Origin: Heliocidaris erythrogramma
Lineage: Eukaryota; Echinodermata; Echinoidea; Camarodonta; Echinometridae
Reading direction: 5' to 3'
Assembly (NCBI GenBank): GCA_025617745.1
Contig: CM046853.1
Location: 15,481,174 to 15,545,173 of the forward strand
DNA: 64,000 bases
Under the pieces are notes generated by a model. It did not search any database and had not been told where the DNA came from. It was given only the letters and a program-made list of their open reading frames with translations. Below, piece after piece: positions 36,801 through 46,900 of this stretch (the first letter of the stretch is position 1; every line of letters begins with the position of its first letter). The translations under genes were made by a program, and so were the position numbers.

Positions 36801-38882
36801 TTATCTAATGTTTCTTCTTTTTCTCTAGAGCCATCCGAACCCGAGGAGGGAGAGGCTGACGATGAGGACGATGAAGATGATGAGGACGACGAAGATGATA
36901 AGGAGATGGAGTCATCACAGACCGAAAGCGTAGGTCCGCATACCAATAAACCAGGTAGAGGTTATAGGTCATTTCATGCTGAGCTTGAGCAAAAGAAACA
37001 TAAAAAATTAAGATAACAAAAGCATTTTATTTGCCATTATTTATATACCTTTTGTTTGCAAAATTTAAACTTGTATATTGGGAAAGTAAAAGCAGTGACA
37101 TCATCTGGAGGTATAGGAATGTAACTCATTTAAACCCAAGATGGATTAGGAGGCAGAGTTTATTGTACCTTGATATTGTGATATTCAAATGAAGTACAAT
37201 ATGAATATATTGCCGATGCCTTTCGATCTAATGGGTATCTCAAGCCAGCATAATCATTACGATCAAAATTCGTAAACGAAATGGCTATCAGTTTATTGAT
37301 GAAATTACTCAATACTGATAGTTTTGAATATGTCATGTATCTTTAACACAATCTCTAAGTGTTATCGCACAAATGGACAGTGTCTGGCAATATGCTATGT
37401 ATAATATTCGTGAATATGATATTCTCAAAACTTTCCAATGCCCTGAACACTAAAAGATCGTTTTCGTCTTCTTTGGTTGTTTTACTTCACAGTTCCCCAC
37501 AACCGCACACCTTCCACTGTCTCACCAAAGACCACAACGGTTGCCACTACCACCTTATCTCATCATGTTGCAACCACTCAGGAAGGGTGTAAGGTCTTCT
37601 GTCCACTCGCTGGGGAGAAGGTCTGTACTACAGTAGGCACCTTCGACAGTCGATGTCTCTTTAACTTCTTGAAATGTCTTGGTAAAATCGGCCAGGCTGA
37701 GACGGTGCTCTTTGATGGCGAGTGTCCATCGACCCCCGCTCCACCACGGCTAAAGACTGCCGCTGTGACCCAACGGAAGCCCGATTTAATCACCAAGCCT
37801 CCAGTGCTACCAACAACGGTATGATGACTTTGTTCATAACTTATTATCAATTAACTGCATTTGAATTTATTTTTGCCATGTTCCTATACATCACTAATGC
37901 AAAATGTGACCAAACACATAACAAAACTTTAAAAACTCTCCTCTTCAAAACCATAGCACTCACAGAAAACAAGTTGTTTGGGTCTAGTGGAAAGGTCACT
38001 GGACTGTAGATCACTAGGTACGGGGTTCGAATCCCGGCCCGGTACTAACATCCTTTGGCAAGACATTAATCTAAATTTGTTACTCTCGATCCAAGTGAAA
38101 TAAATAGGTACCGGTATGAATTTATTTCTTGAAGCTCCAGTGTCTTCATTATGGCAGCTAGACTGAGCTGGGGTGATAATCCAAAAGCTCTTTGGAAGCG
38201 CATAGAGATTATTTGCTATGCAAGAACTGAGTATTATTATTTTATTTTATTTACCATACCACTGCTTAAATAATTTCAGTAAGAATTAAATTGAGCTATA
38301 GATAACATGATTAAAACAATGGTTGCTCTGGGGGAAGATAACGTCCAATTTTGTTTCTTTGTTATATCAGGTTTCGGTCAAGGGGAGTTCATAAACCATA
38401 ATAAAGATGTCAAGTTTAGTTTTTAAACAATGGTCTTGTAGTTTTGACTGTTATCCATGTTTGGTCTACACCCGTGGAGGGTTGCCGGGTAGCCGCAAAA
38501 AGGGTGGTCTGCGGTAAAAACTCAAAATACACCTAGAACTAGGCAAGGGCCAAGACCATTTTCGATTTTATCACTGATTATTTCTCTTTTGTTCTTTTGA
38601 TATTCCTTCTATTATTCGCAGACGAAATCACGTTGCCCGACGTCATGCCCTATCTCCAATGAACCCGTCTGTGCTACATACACGGCTCTCAATGACTTCT
38701 TCTCCACACCCAACCCCACCCCTAGCTTTGTGACATACACTAATGAATGTGTGTTCATGCTGCTCCAGTGCCAAGGCAAGATCAGTCTGGATGATATCAT
38801 CTTATTCCAAGGGATGTGTCCGACAAAGCCTCCATCTTTACCCGAAGTTGATATTTCTTTAAGGGGCACTGTTGGTCCTTGA
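28525..38882 (+). CDS. Secreted Kazal-domain protein with Ser/Glu repeat-exon array (18 exons, about 736 aa)
   Basis: Predicted to be secreted: residues 1 to about 23 form a signal peptide (LLWLVVMATCLVAICA). Three Kazal-like six-cysteine domains lie at about 46-95, 574-619 and 655-716, with spacing C-x3-C-x7/10-C-x9/10/25-C-x6-C-x15-C. This family usually binds serine proteases or extracellular partners. A Gln/Glu-rich run (about 131-158) follows domain 1. Residues about 188-479 are eleven repeats of 24 or 27 residues, each its own exon, starting ASESEEPE and ending SSPVEQAG. A Glu/Asp tract (about 500-541) and a Thr/Pro linker precede domain 2. All introns except the last are phase 1, so repeat exons can be gained, lost or skipped without frame change. 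Two further copies are broken. The first intact ATG with a signal peptide sets the start; TGA is at 38880. No orthologue is recognised. A biomineral or egg/tissue matrix role is only a guess. Confidence 0.85.
28938..29312 (+). CDS. Kazal/Ser-Glu gene exon 2 (Kazal-like domain 1, poly-Glu)
   Basis: Acceptor tttttaatgtag, donor gtatga, phase 1/1. Kazal core CATNGRTYISWC then SAC and GPC. It ends with a Gln run and more than 20 consecutive Glu from GAG/GAA repeats, likely to vary in length. Confidence 0.88.
29725..29757 (+). CDS. Candidate 33-nt optional exon of the same gene
   Basis: Between acceptor catgtctatcag and a weak donor gtgaca, 33 nt keep phase 1/1 and encode TSPSNNEVNT between split Gly codons. 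It fits the symmetric pattern but has no repeat homology. Confidence 0.3.
30129..30203 (+). CDS. Kazal/Ser-Glu gene exon 3
   Basis: 75 nt, phase 1/1, acceptor cttccatctag, donor gtaaaac. Encodes GGGESSDGEEVESSPLAPAS, a diverged relative of the repeat exons (E-S-S-P core). Confidence 0.75.
30366..30537. mobile_element. Degraded CAGGGGCCTGGGA-family element abutting a repeat-exon 3' end
   Basis: The left end CCTGGGAGCCGGGG and interior GGGTGCTGTAGCTAAAAAGT match the copy at 22175. At 30515-30537 the sequence matches the end of a repeat exon plus its donor (CAGCAGAACAAGCAGGTA, one mismatch to 32940-32963). The element may therefore have landed in, or picked up, an exon copy. Confidence 0.55.
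30860..30903. repeat. Poly-T then poly-G run
   Basis: More than 30 T followed by about 12 G, immediately upstream of the decayed exon at 30916. Confidence 0.8.
30916..30976 (+). pseudogene. Decayed repeat exon (1-nt deletion, no donor)
   Basis: After the intact acceptor ttatttatgcag the copy begins CCTCTGAATCTGAAGAACCA. It then lacks one base relative to the CCAGAAGAATC of good copies, which shifts frame to a TGA. The SSPVEQAG end and splice donor are absent. Confidence 0.75.
31141..31221 (+). CDS. Repeat exon 1 of the array (81 nt)
   Basis: Phase 1/1, acceptor caaacttttacag, donor gtatcg. Encodes the standard 27-residue unit with EDSEEPESSEGAE in its centre. Confidence 0.85.
31509..31781. 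mobile_element. 273-bp foldback element
   Basis: The two halves are near-perfect inverted copies: AGCGGACAATTTATG..GCTCCTCATTGTACCC on the left is mirrored on the right, with ends GGACCTGTGG / AATAGGTGTCC. No coding. It sits inside the repeat-exon array. Confidence 0.75.
31788..32056 (+). mobile_element. tRNA-derived SINE, copy 1
   Basis: A box TGGTATAGTGG and B box GGTCGAATCC are followed by a conserved tail (CCTTTGGCAAGACATTAATC, GTAAATGGGTACC) and an ATT-repeat 3' end. It shares this tail with 37975-38245. Confidence 0.85.
32185..32256 (+). CDS. Repeat exon 2 (72 nt)
   Basis: Phase 1/1. Shorter by three codons (ESEGSEGAESSPVEQT). Its downstream intron is nearly identical to the intron after 34857, not to its neighbours. 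Confidence 0.85.
32625..32694 (+). pseudogene. Second decayed repeat exon
   Basis: The good acceptor tctcctccaagcag and first codons (CATCTGCGTCAGAAGAGGCC) degrade into unrelated sequence. The expected GCAG|gta donor reads ATCAAGCAGGAATA, so the GT is lost. Confidence 0.6.
32880..32960 (+). CDS. Repeat exon 3 (81 nt)
   Basis: Phase 1/1, pyrimidine-rich acceptor ending cgattcag, donor gtaggc. Carries GAEASPVEQA. Confidence 0.87.
33179..33259 (+). CDS. Repeat exon 4 (81 nt)
   Basis: Phase 1/1, donor gtttgtaat. First member of the 404-bp tandem block. Confidence 0.88.
33583..33663 (+). CDS. Repeat exon 5 (81 nt)
   Basis: Phase 1/1. Differs from 33179-33259 only at silent positions. Confidence 0.88.
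33987..34067 (+). CDS. Repeat exon 6 (81 nt)
   Basis: Phase 1/1. Third of the 404-bp series; differences are silent. Confidence 0.88.
34249..34329 (+). CDS. Repeat exon 7 (81 nt)
   Basis: Phase 1/1, acceptor tttattcag, donor gtttgtaaaa. Same unit. Confidence 0.88.
34516..34596 (+). CDS. Repeat exon 8 (81 nt)
   Basis: Phase 1/1. Central GAE becomes GPE (GGACCTGAG), the only Pro at this position. Confidence 0.87.
34777..34857 (+). CDS. Repeat exon 9 (81 nt)
   Basis: Phase 1/1. Its 3' half and following intron match exon 32185-32256 and its intron. Confidence 0.87.
35065..35145 (+). CDS. Repeat exon 10 (81 nt)
   Basis: Phase 1/1, acceptor tttcaaatag, donor gtatgtc. Confidence 0.87.
35318..35389 (+). 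CDS. Repeat exon 11 (72 nt)
   Basis: Phase 1/1. The most diverged intact unit (EDSESSEPTESIPVEQT). Confidence 0.83.
35856..35918 (+). CDS. Kazal/Ser-Glu gene exon 15 (63 nt)
   Basis: Phase 1/1, acceptor cccttcccag, donor gtaagc. Encodes GESSAPEEAEGAESPQPSES, related in composition to the repeat units. Confidence 0.8.
35919..36828. other. Intron, nothing recognised
   Basis: AT-rich. Open frames here lack splice signals in the gene's phase. Confidence 0.4.
36829..36954 (+). CDS. Kazal/Ser-Glu gene exon 16 (Asp/Glu tract)
   Basis: 126 nt, phase 1/1, acceptor tctttttctctag. Contains about 18 consecutive acidic residues (GAT/GAC/GAG/GAA repeats), then MESSQTESVG. Confidence 0.85.
37493..37818 (+). 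CDS. Kazal/Ser-Glu gene exon 17 (Thr-rich linker, Kazal-like domain 2)
   Basis: 326 nt, phase 1 in, 0 out, acceptor ttttacttcacag, donor gtatga. Six cysteines with core VCTTVGTFDSRC, then LKC and GEC. Confidence 0.88.
37975..38245 (+). mobile_element. tRNA-derived SINE, copy 2
   Basis: tRNA-like head GGTCTAGTGG...GGGGTTCGAATCCC, then the same CCTTTGGCAAGACATTAATC tail as 31788-32056, ending in ATT repeats. Confidence 0.8.
38622..38882 (+). CDS. Kazal/Ser-Glu gene exon 18 (Kazal-like domain 3, stop)
   Basis: Phase 0 in, acceptor tattattcgcag. Core EPVC then ECVFMLLQC and QGMC, with an insertion of about 15 residues between cysteines 3 and 4 compared with domain 2. TGA at 38880-38882. Confidence 0.88.
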   Translation, partial: TKSRCPTSCPISNEPVCATYTALNDFFSTPNPTPSFVTYTNECVFMLLQCQGKISLDDIILFQGMCPTKPPSLPEVDISLRGTVGP

Positions 38883-38940
38883 AAACCTTCAGTCTGTGTA
38901 TTTATATACTAAACATATACAGAGAGACAAATGAGAAGGA

Positions 38941-38946
38941 AATAAA
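38941..38946 (+). terminator. Polyadenylation signal AATAAA (Kazal/Ser-Glu gene)
   Basis: First AATAAA, 59 bp after the stop codon. Confidence 0.5.
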
Positions 38947-39605
38947 AAAAGAAAAAGTGGAGGAAAGAGATCCAAAATAAGACATTCAAAAGATTGGATC
39001 TAACAATTACGATCAATTCATAAATTCTAAAGTTTTCTTTCGATATTATACGATATTGTTGTGAAGTTGAATGTTCAATATACAAACGTCTTAAAATGTA
39101 TTTAATTGTTATTAATTGTTATTATTTTCGTTTTAAAATCAGCCTGTCGTCCTCTTAGAAAGTTGAATATGATTCAAATTATTTCTGAATTTTGATATTT
39201 AAAACTTGCAAACATGGCAAACATTTTTGCAGTTAGCCGACAACTGAAATCTGCAGTAAATCATGACACATGCCCCTGGACACATCTTTCCATATTTGCA
39301 GCCCGGTTTGTTTCTGAAGATACAAGTTGGGCATCATCTACATTTTTCAGTGATGATAGCAGTTTGGTATTGTTTAATTATATATATTTAAATTTAGTGG
39401 TTTATGTAGTCTACCCTTATCTATCTTAATCTCTCTAAGTAACAATTAAAATGAAATATAATCAGTTTAGAAAATCCAAATGTTTTGAAATGTAGCCTAT
39501 CCCTTTTCTCGAAATGATGGTCGTTAAAGCATACCCACCTTTAAAAGCTAGCTATAAGGAGCTTAGCTGGGCTGGTCCCCGCTATAATTACTTTCTTTGT
39601 GCCAG

Positions 39606-39618
39606 ATATATATACATG

Positions 39619-39672
<54 letters not shown>
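39606..39672. repeat. (TA)n microsatellite
   Basis: Alternating TA, about 60 bp, close to the assembly gap. A TGTCCG-repeat tract follows at 39726-39760. Confidence 0.9.
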
Positions 39673-39674
<2 letters not shown>

Positions 39675-39862
39675 TTTTAAATGATAACACACTGTGAAAC
39701 GTTGAATGCATAATTCCATGCTTTTGTCCGTGTCCGTGTCCGTTGTCCGTGTCCGTTGTGTTCGCTATGCTTCTACTTGGAAAAGGTTATGCTGTTTCTG
39801 CCTTAGAGAAAAGATCTATCCCGGATGCATAATCTTGTGATGTAATCATGGTGAAATAAAAA

Positions 39863-40362
39863 NNNNNNNNNNNNNNNNNNNNNNNNNNNNNNNNNNNNNN
39901 NNNNNNNNNNNNNNNNNNNNNNNNNNNNNNNNNNNNNNNNNNNNNNNNNNNNNNNNNNNNNNNNNNNNNNNNNNNNNNNNNNNNNNNNNNNNNNNNNNNN
40001 NNNNNNNNNNNNNNNNNNNNNNNNNNNNNNNNNNNNNNNNNNNNNNNNNNNNNNNNNNNNNNNNNNNNNNNNNNNNNNNNNNNNNNNNNNNNNNNNNNNN
40101 NNNNNNNNNNNNNNNNNNNNNNNNNNNNNNNNNNNNNNNNNNNNNNNNNNNNNNNNNNNNNNNNNNNNNNNNNNNNNNNNNNNNNNNNNNNNNNNNNNNN
40201 NNNNNNNNNNNNNNNNNNNNNNNNNNNNNNNNNNNNNNNNNNNNNNNNNNNNNNNNNNNNNNNNNNNNNNNNNNNNNNNNNNNNNNNNNNNNNNNNNNNN
40301 NNNNNNNNNNNNNNNNNNNNNNNNNNNNNNNNNNNNNNNNNNNNNNNNNNNNNNNNNNNNNN
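39863..40362. other. Assembly gap (500 N)
   Basis: Exactly 500 undetermined bases, so a placeholder length. Any reading frame across it is meaningless. Confidence 0.99.
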
Positions 40363-40608
40363 CCTATGACACTCCTATATATATACCGTATCTTACTGAC
40401 TACATTCCGATTCACAGGCTACTAGCATTGGAGGATAATGATATATAAACATTATGGTTCAATAGGAGCTTTGGTGACAGGACAAATCTTACATTTTTAA
40501 AATCGACTTTGATGACCTTTGACATGATAAAATTGAATAAAGGTCATGGTTTTCAACCTTCACATGTAGGTCTGAAATATAGAGGGAGGGGACATCCAGG
40601 GCACCAAG

Positions 40609-40917
40609 ATGCTGCGTCGCATGAAGAATGCTCTGGTGAGCAGGTTCTTTGGAACCAGGGGAGATCCAGACGCAGAGTGGCGCAAGCAGAATGAAGCAGC
40701 AGATGAAAATGAGATGTACAAGTTACTTTATTTCAATGAGAAAGGCAAGCTGGTGGAGGAGTACCGACATGTACTAGCTGGCCATAAGACCTTGGAGGAT
40801 TTCAGGGAGTACATCAGGCAACATGTTGGCAAGATGCTGTACAATGGTGGCAATGGAGAGAAGATCACTAGACTGGAATACGCTAGGTACAAGCTGGTAG
40901 TCTTCGATGGAAAAAGG
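40609..40917 (+). CDS. TRPV exon 1
   Basis: ATG to donor gtatgt, 103 codons, phase 0 out. N-terminal cytosolic region before the ankyrin repeats. Confidence 0.88.
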
Positions 40918-43900
40918 GTATGTACATTGCTTGTACTGTACTTTATTTATTTATTTGTTTATATATTTCGGAGATTTAGACAGGGTGATTCATTATCACC
41001 AATAGTGGTGGTCTTCCACGAGGCCTTGTTAACAATAATAAGAAACAATTATAGTAAAAAAAACCCAACACAACAAATCATGAATATATATAAACTCACA
41101 ACAGCAACTAAAAATAAATAAGAACATGTATGAACATATATACAAAGTATTTGGTATCCTCGTAACGAATGTTTTGTTTTGTTTTTGTTCAAGAAAATTT
41201 TTTTGCATATGTATAAAATATCTTACCGGTAATATATCATCATAATAAAGACGGTAATTAGTTATATCTGATGAAAAGTAACTATTAGCATATGTAGTAA
41301 TGTATGTATTAGACTTTAAAAAAGGCATCATGTACTTTTGAGAGTTCATAAAGTATAGAAACTACAGAGGCTCAGTTAAGAAAGACATTACCAAAGAAAA
41401 ATACCAAATTTGTTATATATACATATACACATACATATACACCTGTCTATTAAGGCCACCCAAGGGAAACAGAAAAAGTGGCCACTGTAGACAGGTGGCC
41501 TTTATAGACAGGTTCTAAGGCACAAATTTCTTGCTACAGGGAGGCACTATAAGTGACCAGTATAGACAGGTGGCCACTAAGACAGGTTTGACTGTATATG
41601 AAATGATTCTTCTTATAGTTTGAAAAGCATATGTCGTCCTACATTCGGAGGCTAAGAAAAAGACAATCAAACATGTTGTGCATAGCAAGACAATAACAAT
41701 TGACATATCCCTGACAAAGTCAAAAAATAAATAGCATCAAGTGCATTTTTCCTAGCAACGAGGATGTATATGAATACCATACTATATCATGTTGTTCTGC
41801 AAGCGCATCATCGACCAATCGTTTGATTTTTACAAGAGAAATGTGCTGGAAAGCTACTTTATAAGTAAAACTTTAGTTAGGACACTAAAAAAAAAAATCC
41901 TCTTGTCATTTCATCTTATTGGGAATCGATATTGCAAGATTGTTGGAACATGTATTTAAAGCTGTTCACAGAGCTTGCCATTTTCAATGATCAGTCCAAC
42001 TGATTCCATGCTATATTTGAAGTTACGAGGGGGCCATGTTTAAAACATTCTGTTCTATACTTTGGCACAGAATTTAAACCTTCATCTGTCTGCCTCGTAT
42101 TATACTGATACTTGTAAATAGGATGGCGCCAAATTATGTGTGCATTTGTACATCATATTAACACGCTGAAAATCAAAACGTTTCTCAATTGGCATCCATT
42201 TCAGATTGCTAATCAATTCACTTGATGGGGTTTCATAACTTTTGTTGGAAATTATTCTAGCAGCTCGTTTTTGAACTTTCTAGAGTTTATCCATTTGTTC
42301 CTGATACCGATTTGACCACACAGAAGAACAATAATCAAAGTGAGGCAATACGAGTGCATTATACAGCAATTTTTAAAGATGTTATCAGTAAAAAGTCCTT
42401 TAATTAGCTTGTTTGATTACACTGATATTTCTTTGCGTTACTTTGTTACTTTGTCAACGTGCTTGGACCAATTTAATTCTTCGTCAATTAATATACCAAG
42501 ACATTTGACGACGTTAACTCTTTTCAATACCTTTCCATTTATAGAAACGTTGAAGGTTGTTATTTTGTTTGAATTTGCACACGAAGCTATGTATCTTCTT
42601 TCAAGATTTTAATTTGTGAGGTGTGCTGCAAAATTAATTCCAGGATGTTAGGAATGGAAAAATAAACTGAGCAAAATAACTACTAAATAGAACATTTCTC
42701 CCCCTTCCATTCGATTGTAGATGTTATTTTTTATCCTTGTACATGTACATATTGTACAACACTGAGAAAACACAGAAAAATGAAAATAAATTTCTCATTT
42801 AAGACTCTTCAAACTGGTAAACGTTATATTTGTTTTCTCTAGCATTACATGACAGATTTATGGACAATTGATTCAGATACTTTCATTTTCTCGTGAAAAT
42901 GTTATACAGAACCTAACTTTGAATTGCAACCAATATACTTCATTTGCACATTTGGATAATTTAGATTGGATTATGTTGTCTTATGGTGACACAGATTGGA
43001 ATATCATAATTTTTCCATTATGAAATTTTGAGTGCAGAATATTCTGACCTAATGCATATTTTTGTAAATGGTGCATAATTTTGATAATACAATATATGAT
43101 ACCTGTGTGTTTGGTTATCCATCTTTTTTCTGTATCTGTATTATATAACAGGCCAATACACCAGACAATGAAATCATGAGTATCTTTGATGATGCTCAGT
43201 TGTCTGCAATAAACAAGTTTGACGAGCATGACGCTTGTTTTGATCTCAATAAGCGTGGAGCGATTGGAGAGACCATTTTACATATGTGCTTCCTCAACGA
43301 CACCCGAATGCATCGCGAGATTGCTTCACACCTGCTATCGGTGTACCCAAAGCTTGCTCTTGATGTCTATGAAGGCAGTGACTTCTTTGGTAATTTCATA
43401 TTTTAACACAATATTGCAGGCTCCATGTATGTAAGCATGAACATAAAGATATGATTATATAACATTTTTATCATGGTTCATTAAAAATAGTTGATGTACA
43501 GCTTCAATCAAAATGAAAATGAAAATGAAAAGATATGATTATATAATATTTTTATCATGGTTCTTTAAAAATAGTTGATGTACAGCTTCAATTAAAAAAT
43601 GAAAATGAAAAGATATGATTATATAACATTTTTATCATGATTCATTAAAAATAGTTGATGTACAGCTTCAATTAAAATGAAAATGCCCTGTGTTTTATAG
43701 TGTGTATTATTAAAATGTAATTAATGTTTCATCTTTTTTATTTACCCAAACTTAATTTCCATCTACTTTACTCGCTATACAACAGCTAACATGCAGTTGT
43801 GTGTTGTTTTTTTTTAATATGAATTAAAATTGAATTGGAGTTCATTAAATTATTGAATTTATAAAGACTTATGACTGGTAAACTAAACACACCCATGCTG

Positions 43901-46900
43901 AACTTGTACGTACATTAATCTATATGAAATTGTCAGGTTTTGTCGTCAAAATTTTTTCAATTTGATTACATCTTCAGGTGAGAGTGCATTGCACATGGCT
44001 ATTGTCAACAAAGACTTCAGGTCGGTCCAGCTCTTGGTAGGTCGATATAAGGCACGCCTAGACCAGAGGGCGACAGGACGCTTCTTCCGCCCAAATGACT
44101 TAAAGGAGCACAAGTACATAGGTCACAAGAAATCCTTCTATGAGGGCACTGCCTATCTGGGGGAGTATCCACTGGCATTCTGTGCTAGTACAGGAGCCAT
44201 GGAGATGTATGATTACTTCATTGATCAGAGTCTGAGAAGGAAGCCAGGAGAGGGGAGGTGTCATCCGAATGTTCAGGACTCGTTTGGGAACACTGTAGTT
44301 CATATGGCTATCATTCACAATCAGGCGGTAAATAACTGCAGTTATGCTGTTTTGGTCACAATAGTGCAAATGATGAGAAGAATTTAGTTAGTCATAATAT
44401 GGAATACATTTGGCCTGCAACACACTTTGACATAAGTGGTTTATTGTTACTTTCATAAAGTACTTATAGGAACTCTAATAATCATATACTTATTAGAAGA
44501 TGACTGCAGATAATAGTACTAAATATAATGAAATTAAGTATTAATGTAAAAAAAAGTCAAAAGTGCACTTCATACTACAACTTCTGAAGAGAACTGGCAT
44601 ATCAAAATGTGATGCTACATTTACATTATGTTCCCGGCGGCCAAGGCAGTCACGTTTCAGGCCACCGTGATCAAAACGGGATGGGCTTGAGACAATGCGG
44701 GGGGACGGGATGGACAAACATGAAAGGCTGTGATTGCTGTGGATGCCGGGCCAGATTTTTATGCTACGTTTATGCTACGTTTACATTATGTTTCCGGCGG
44801 CCGCGTTGTCCAAGGCCGCCAGGAACATAATGTAGCCTAAATGTTGCATTACATTTGTGGTAGTAGTGAATATAAATCTTTGTTAATTTATCTATGATCA
44901 GCTCACAAAGAAAGGATGATAATAGAACGCAGCAGTCATTGAAATATGAGACTTGATCTGCATGCATATCCAAGAAAGATGTGATCATTCTTTTATAATT
45001 ATCATACTTTTTCTCAAAAATCTAGCTCTTGTTTTACCATGCCATCCATCATAACAAGATGCCAGCCTCCTACACCATAGCCAATAAAGCTGGTCTCACT
45101 GCCCTTCAGCTCTCCTTCCAGTTGGGACGAAATGAACTCTTCTCAGCCCTCTTGGAACTCAGCAGTGAAACACAATGGACCTATGGCAAGATTGCCTATG
45201 TTGCTTACCCTCTCTCTATCCTGGATTCCATTGATGAGAAAGGCTGTGTCAGTAAGTAGCATTTGATACCAAGGATTTTCTTTCAGACAAATCATTTTCA
45301 TTTTTATATTTAGTACATATATGTTATTTATGTGTTTTTGGTTGCAAGTGGGGTCAAATTTCTGTTTTTTATTTTAAATCAAATATGGATGATAAATTAT
45401 AATCTAAATTTGAATCCAATGTGGAATGACAGAGCACATGTAGGCAAGGTTTTCATATGACCACCCTTTTTAAATGTCTTTGAGAATCTTTAGAACAGAG
45501 TTGCAATTAATGCAACCACTTATAATGAGATTTCTACATCTCTGGTTTTACACAACATTACCACAATGCCTCGCAGAAGGCAGCATAACATATAGCATAA
45601 TGGCGCAGAAGAAACAATCTTCTGGCTCCTATCAGGTATTAACTATGTTCAATGTAGATCATCATGGAGAGTGGGTATATTCACAGTTGAAGACTTTGCG
45701 TAATATTACTTTTTAAAGGGACTTGTTTGTTTTAATGCCCATTACAGACAGCTCTGCTGCACTGAGTGTGATTGTTCAGTATGATAGCATCAACCATCTG
45801 AAGATGTTAGAAGGACAAGTTATTGATGAACTGCTTCATGTGAAGTGGAACTTGTATTGCAAGGTAATATTATATTATACCCAATGCAGACACTGTGATG
45901 GCAAGATGAGCGGATATACATGTTTATGATATACATATCAGTCCCCTCTCTATCATGCTCCTGTTGAATATGAAATGCTGATTAACCAGCTTGAATTTAT
46001 AGAGAATGTGTGTGTTATACCAAAGTCAAATTGTAGTCAATGGGTAATGCAGGGTTCGTACGGGTCATGGAAAACCTGGAAAGTCATGGAATTTTACTTT
46101 ATTGCTTTTAAGGCCTTGAAAGTCATGGAAAATTGTTTTTTTCATTGAAAAGTCATGGGAAGTCATGGAATATCAAAATTATGGACATTCAACTACAGTA
46201 TTTTGTCACTACAGGCAGCGAGAGTCGAGTAATCGATTTTACTCGACTCCCGTTCCGAGAACGGCGGTTCCGCGGTTCGGAGAGTCGATTCTGTTGTGTG
46301 ATAATATATACAAGCCTTGGAATCGGCCCCAGAATGAGTGAAAGTTTGAACTTATCAGCGACTCTACTTGGCTCCGCAAAAACTATCACTACAGTGTGTG
46401 TATACATGTGGGGGTATGTGCATCATATCAGACTGTCTGTGTGTGTGTGTACAACGCCGTTAATAGCGCACACCTCATTGTGATGTATTAGCAAGACAGG
46501 GAAACTATCAGCATGCAGGAGAGCTTGGAAGAGAGAGAGAGAGAGAGAGAGAGCGCGTGAGCGAGCAAGATGGATATTTAGGGGGCAGGGACAGAACATA
46601 ATATATATTTGCATATCTAAATCCGGTGAAATGATATAAAAATTAATGAAACAAATCAACGAAATTTACTCCGGAATGGAAACTCGGCGTTCGAAGAACC
46701 AACAAAAAAAGCAACAAAAAAAAAATTCCCAGAAAAAGAAATAAAGTCTGAGAAGAAAATATAAAATGAAAAGAAAGCTTTCAGGTCTTAAAAAAAAACA
46801 AATATATTGTTAGAGTACTTCAGAATTAAGAAATATTAAGAGAAGGAATAATAATTTTTTTTTAAGTAGGCCTACCGTAAGAGAGTAGGACGAAGAACAA

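Noticed and set aside
39846..40415. 189-codon reading frame on the minus strand
   Set aside because: It consists of the 500-N gap.
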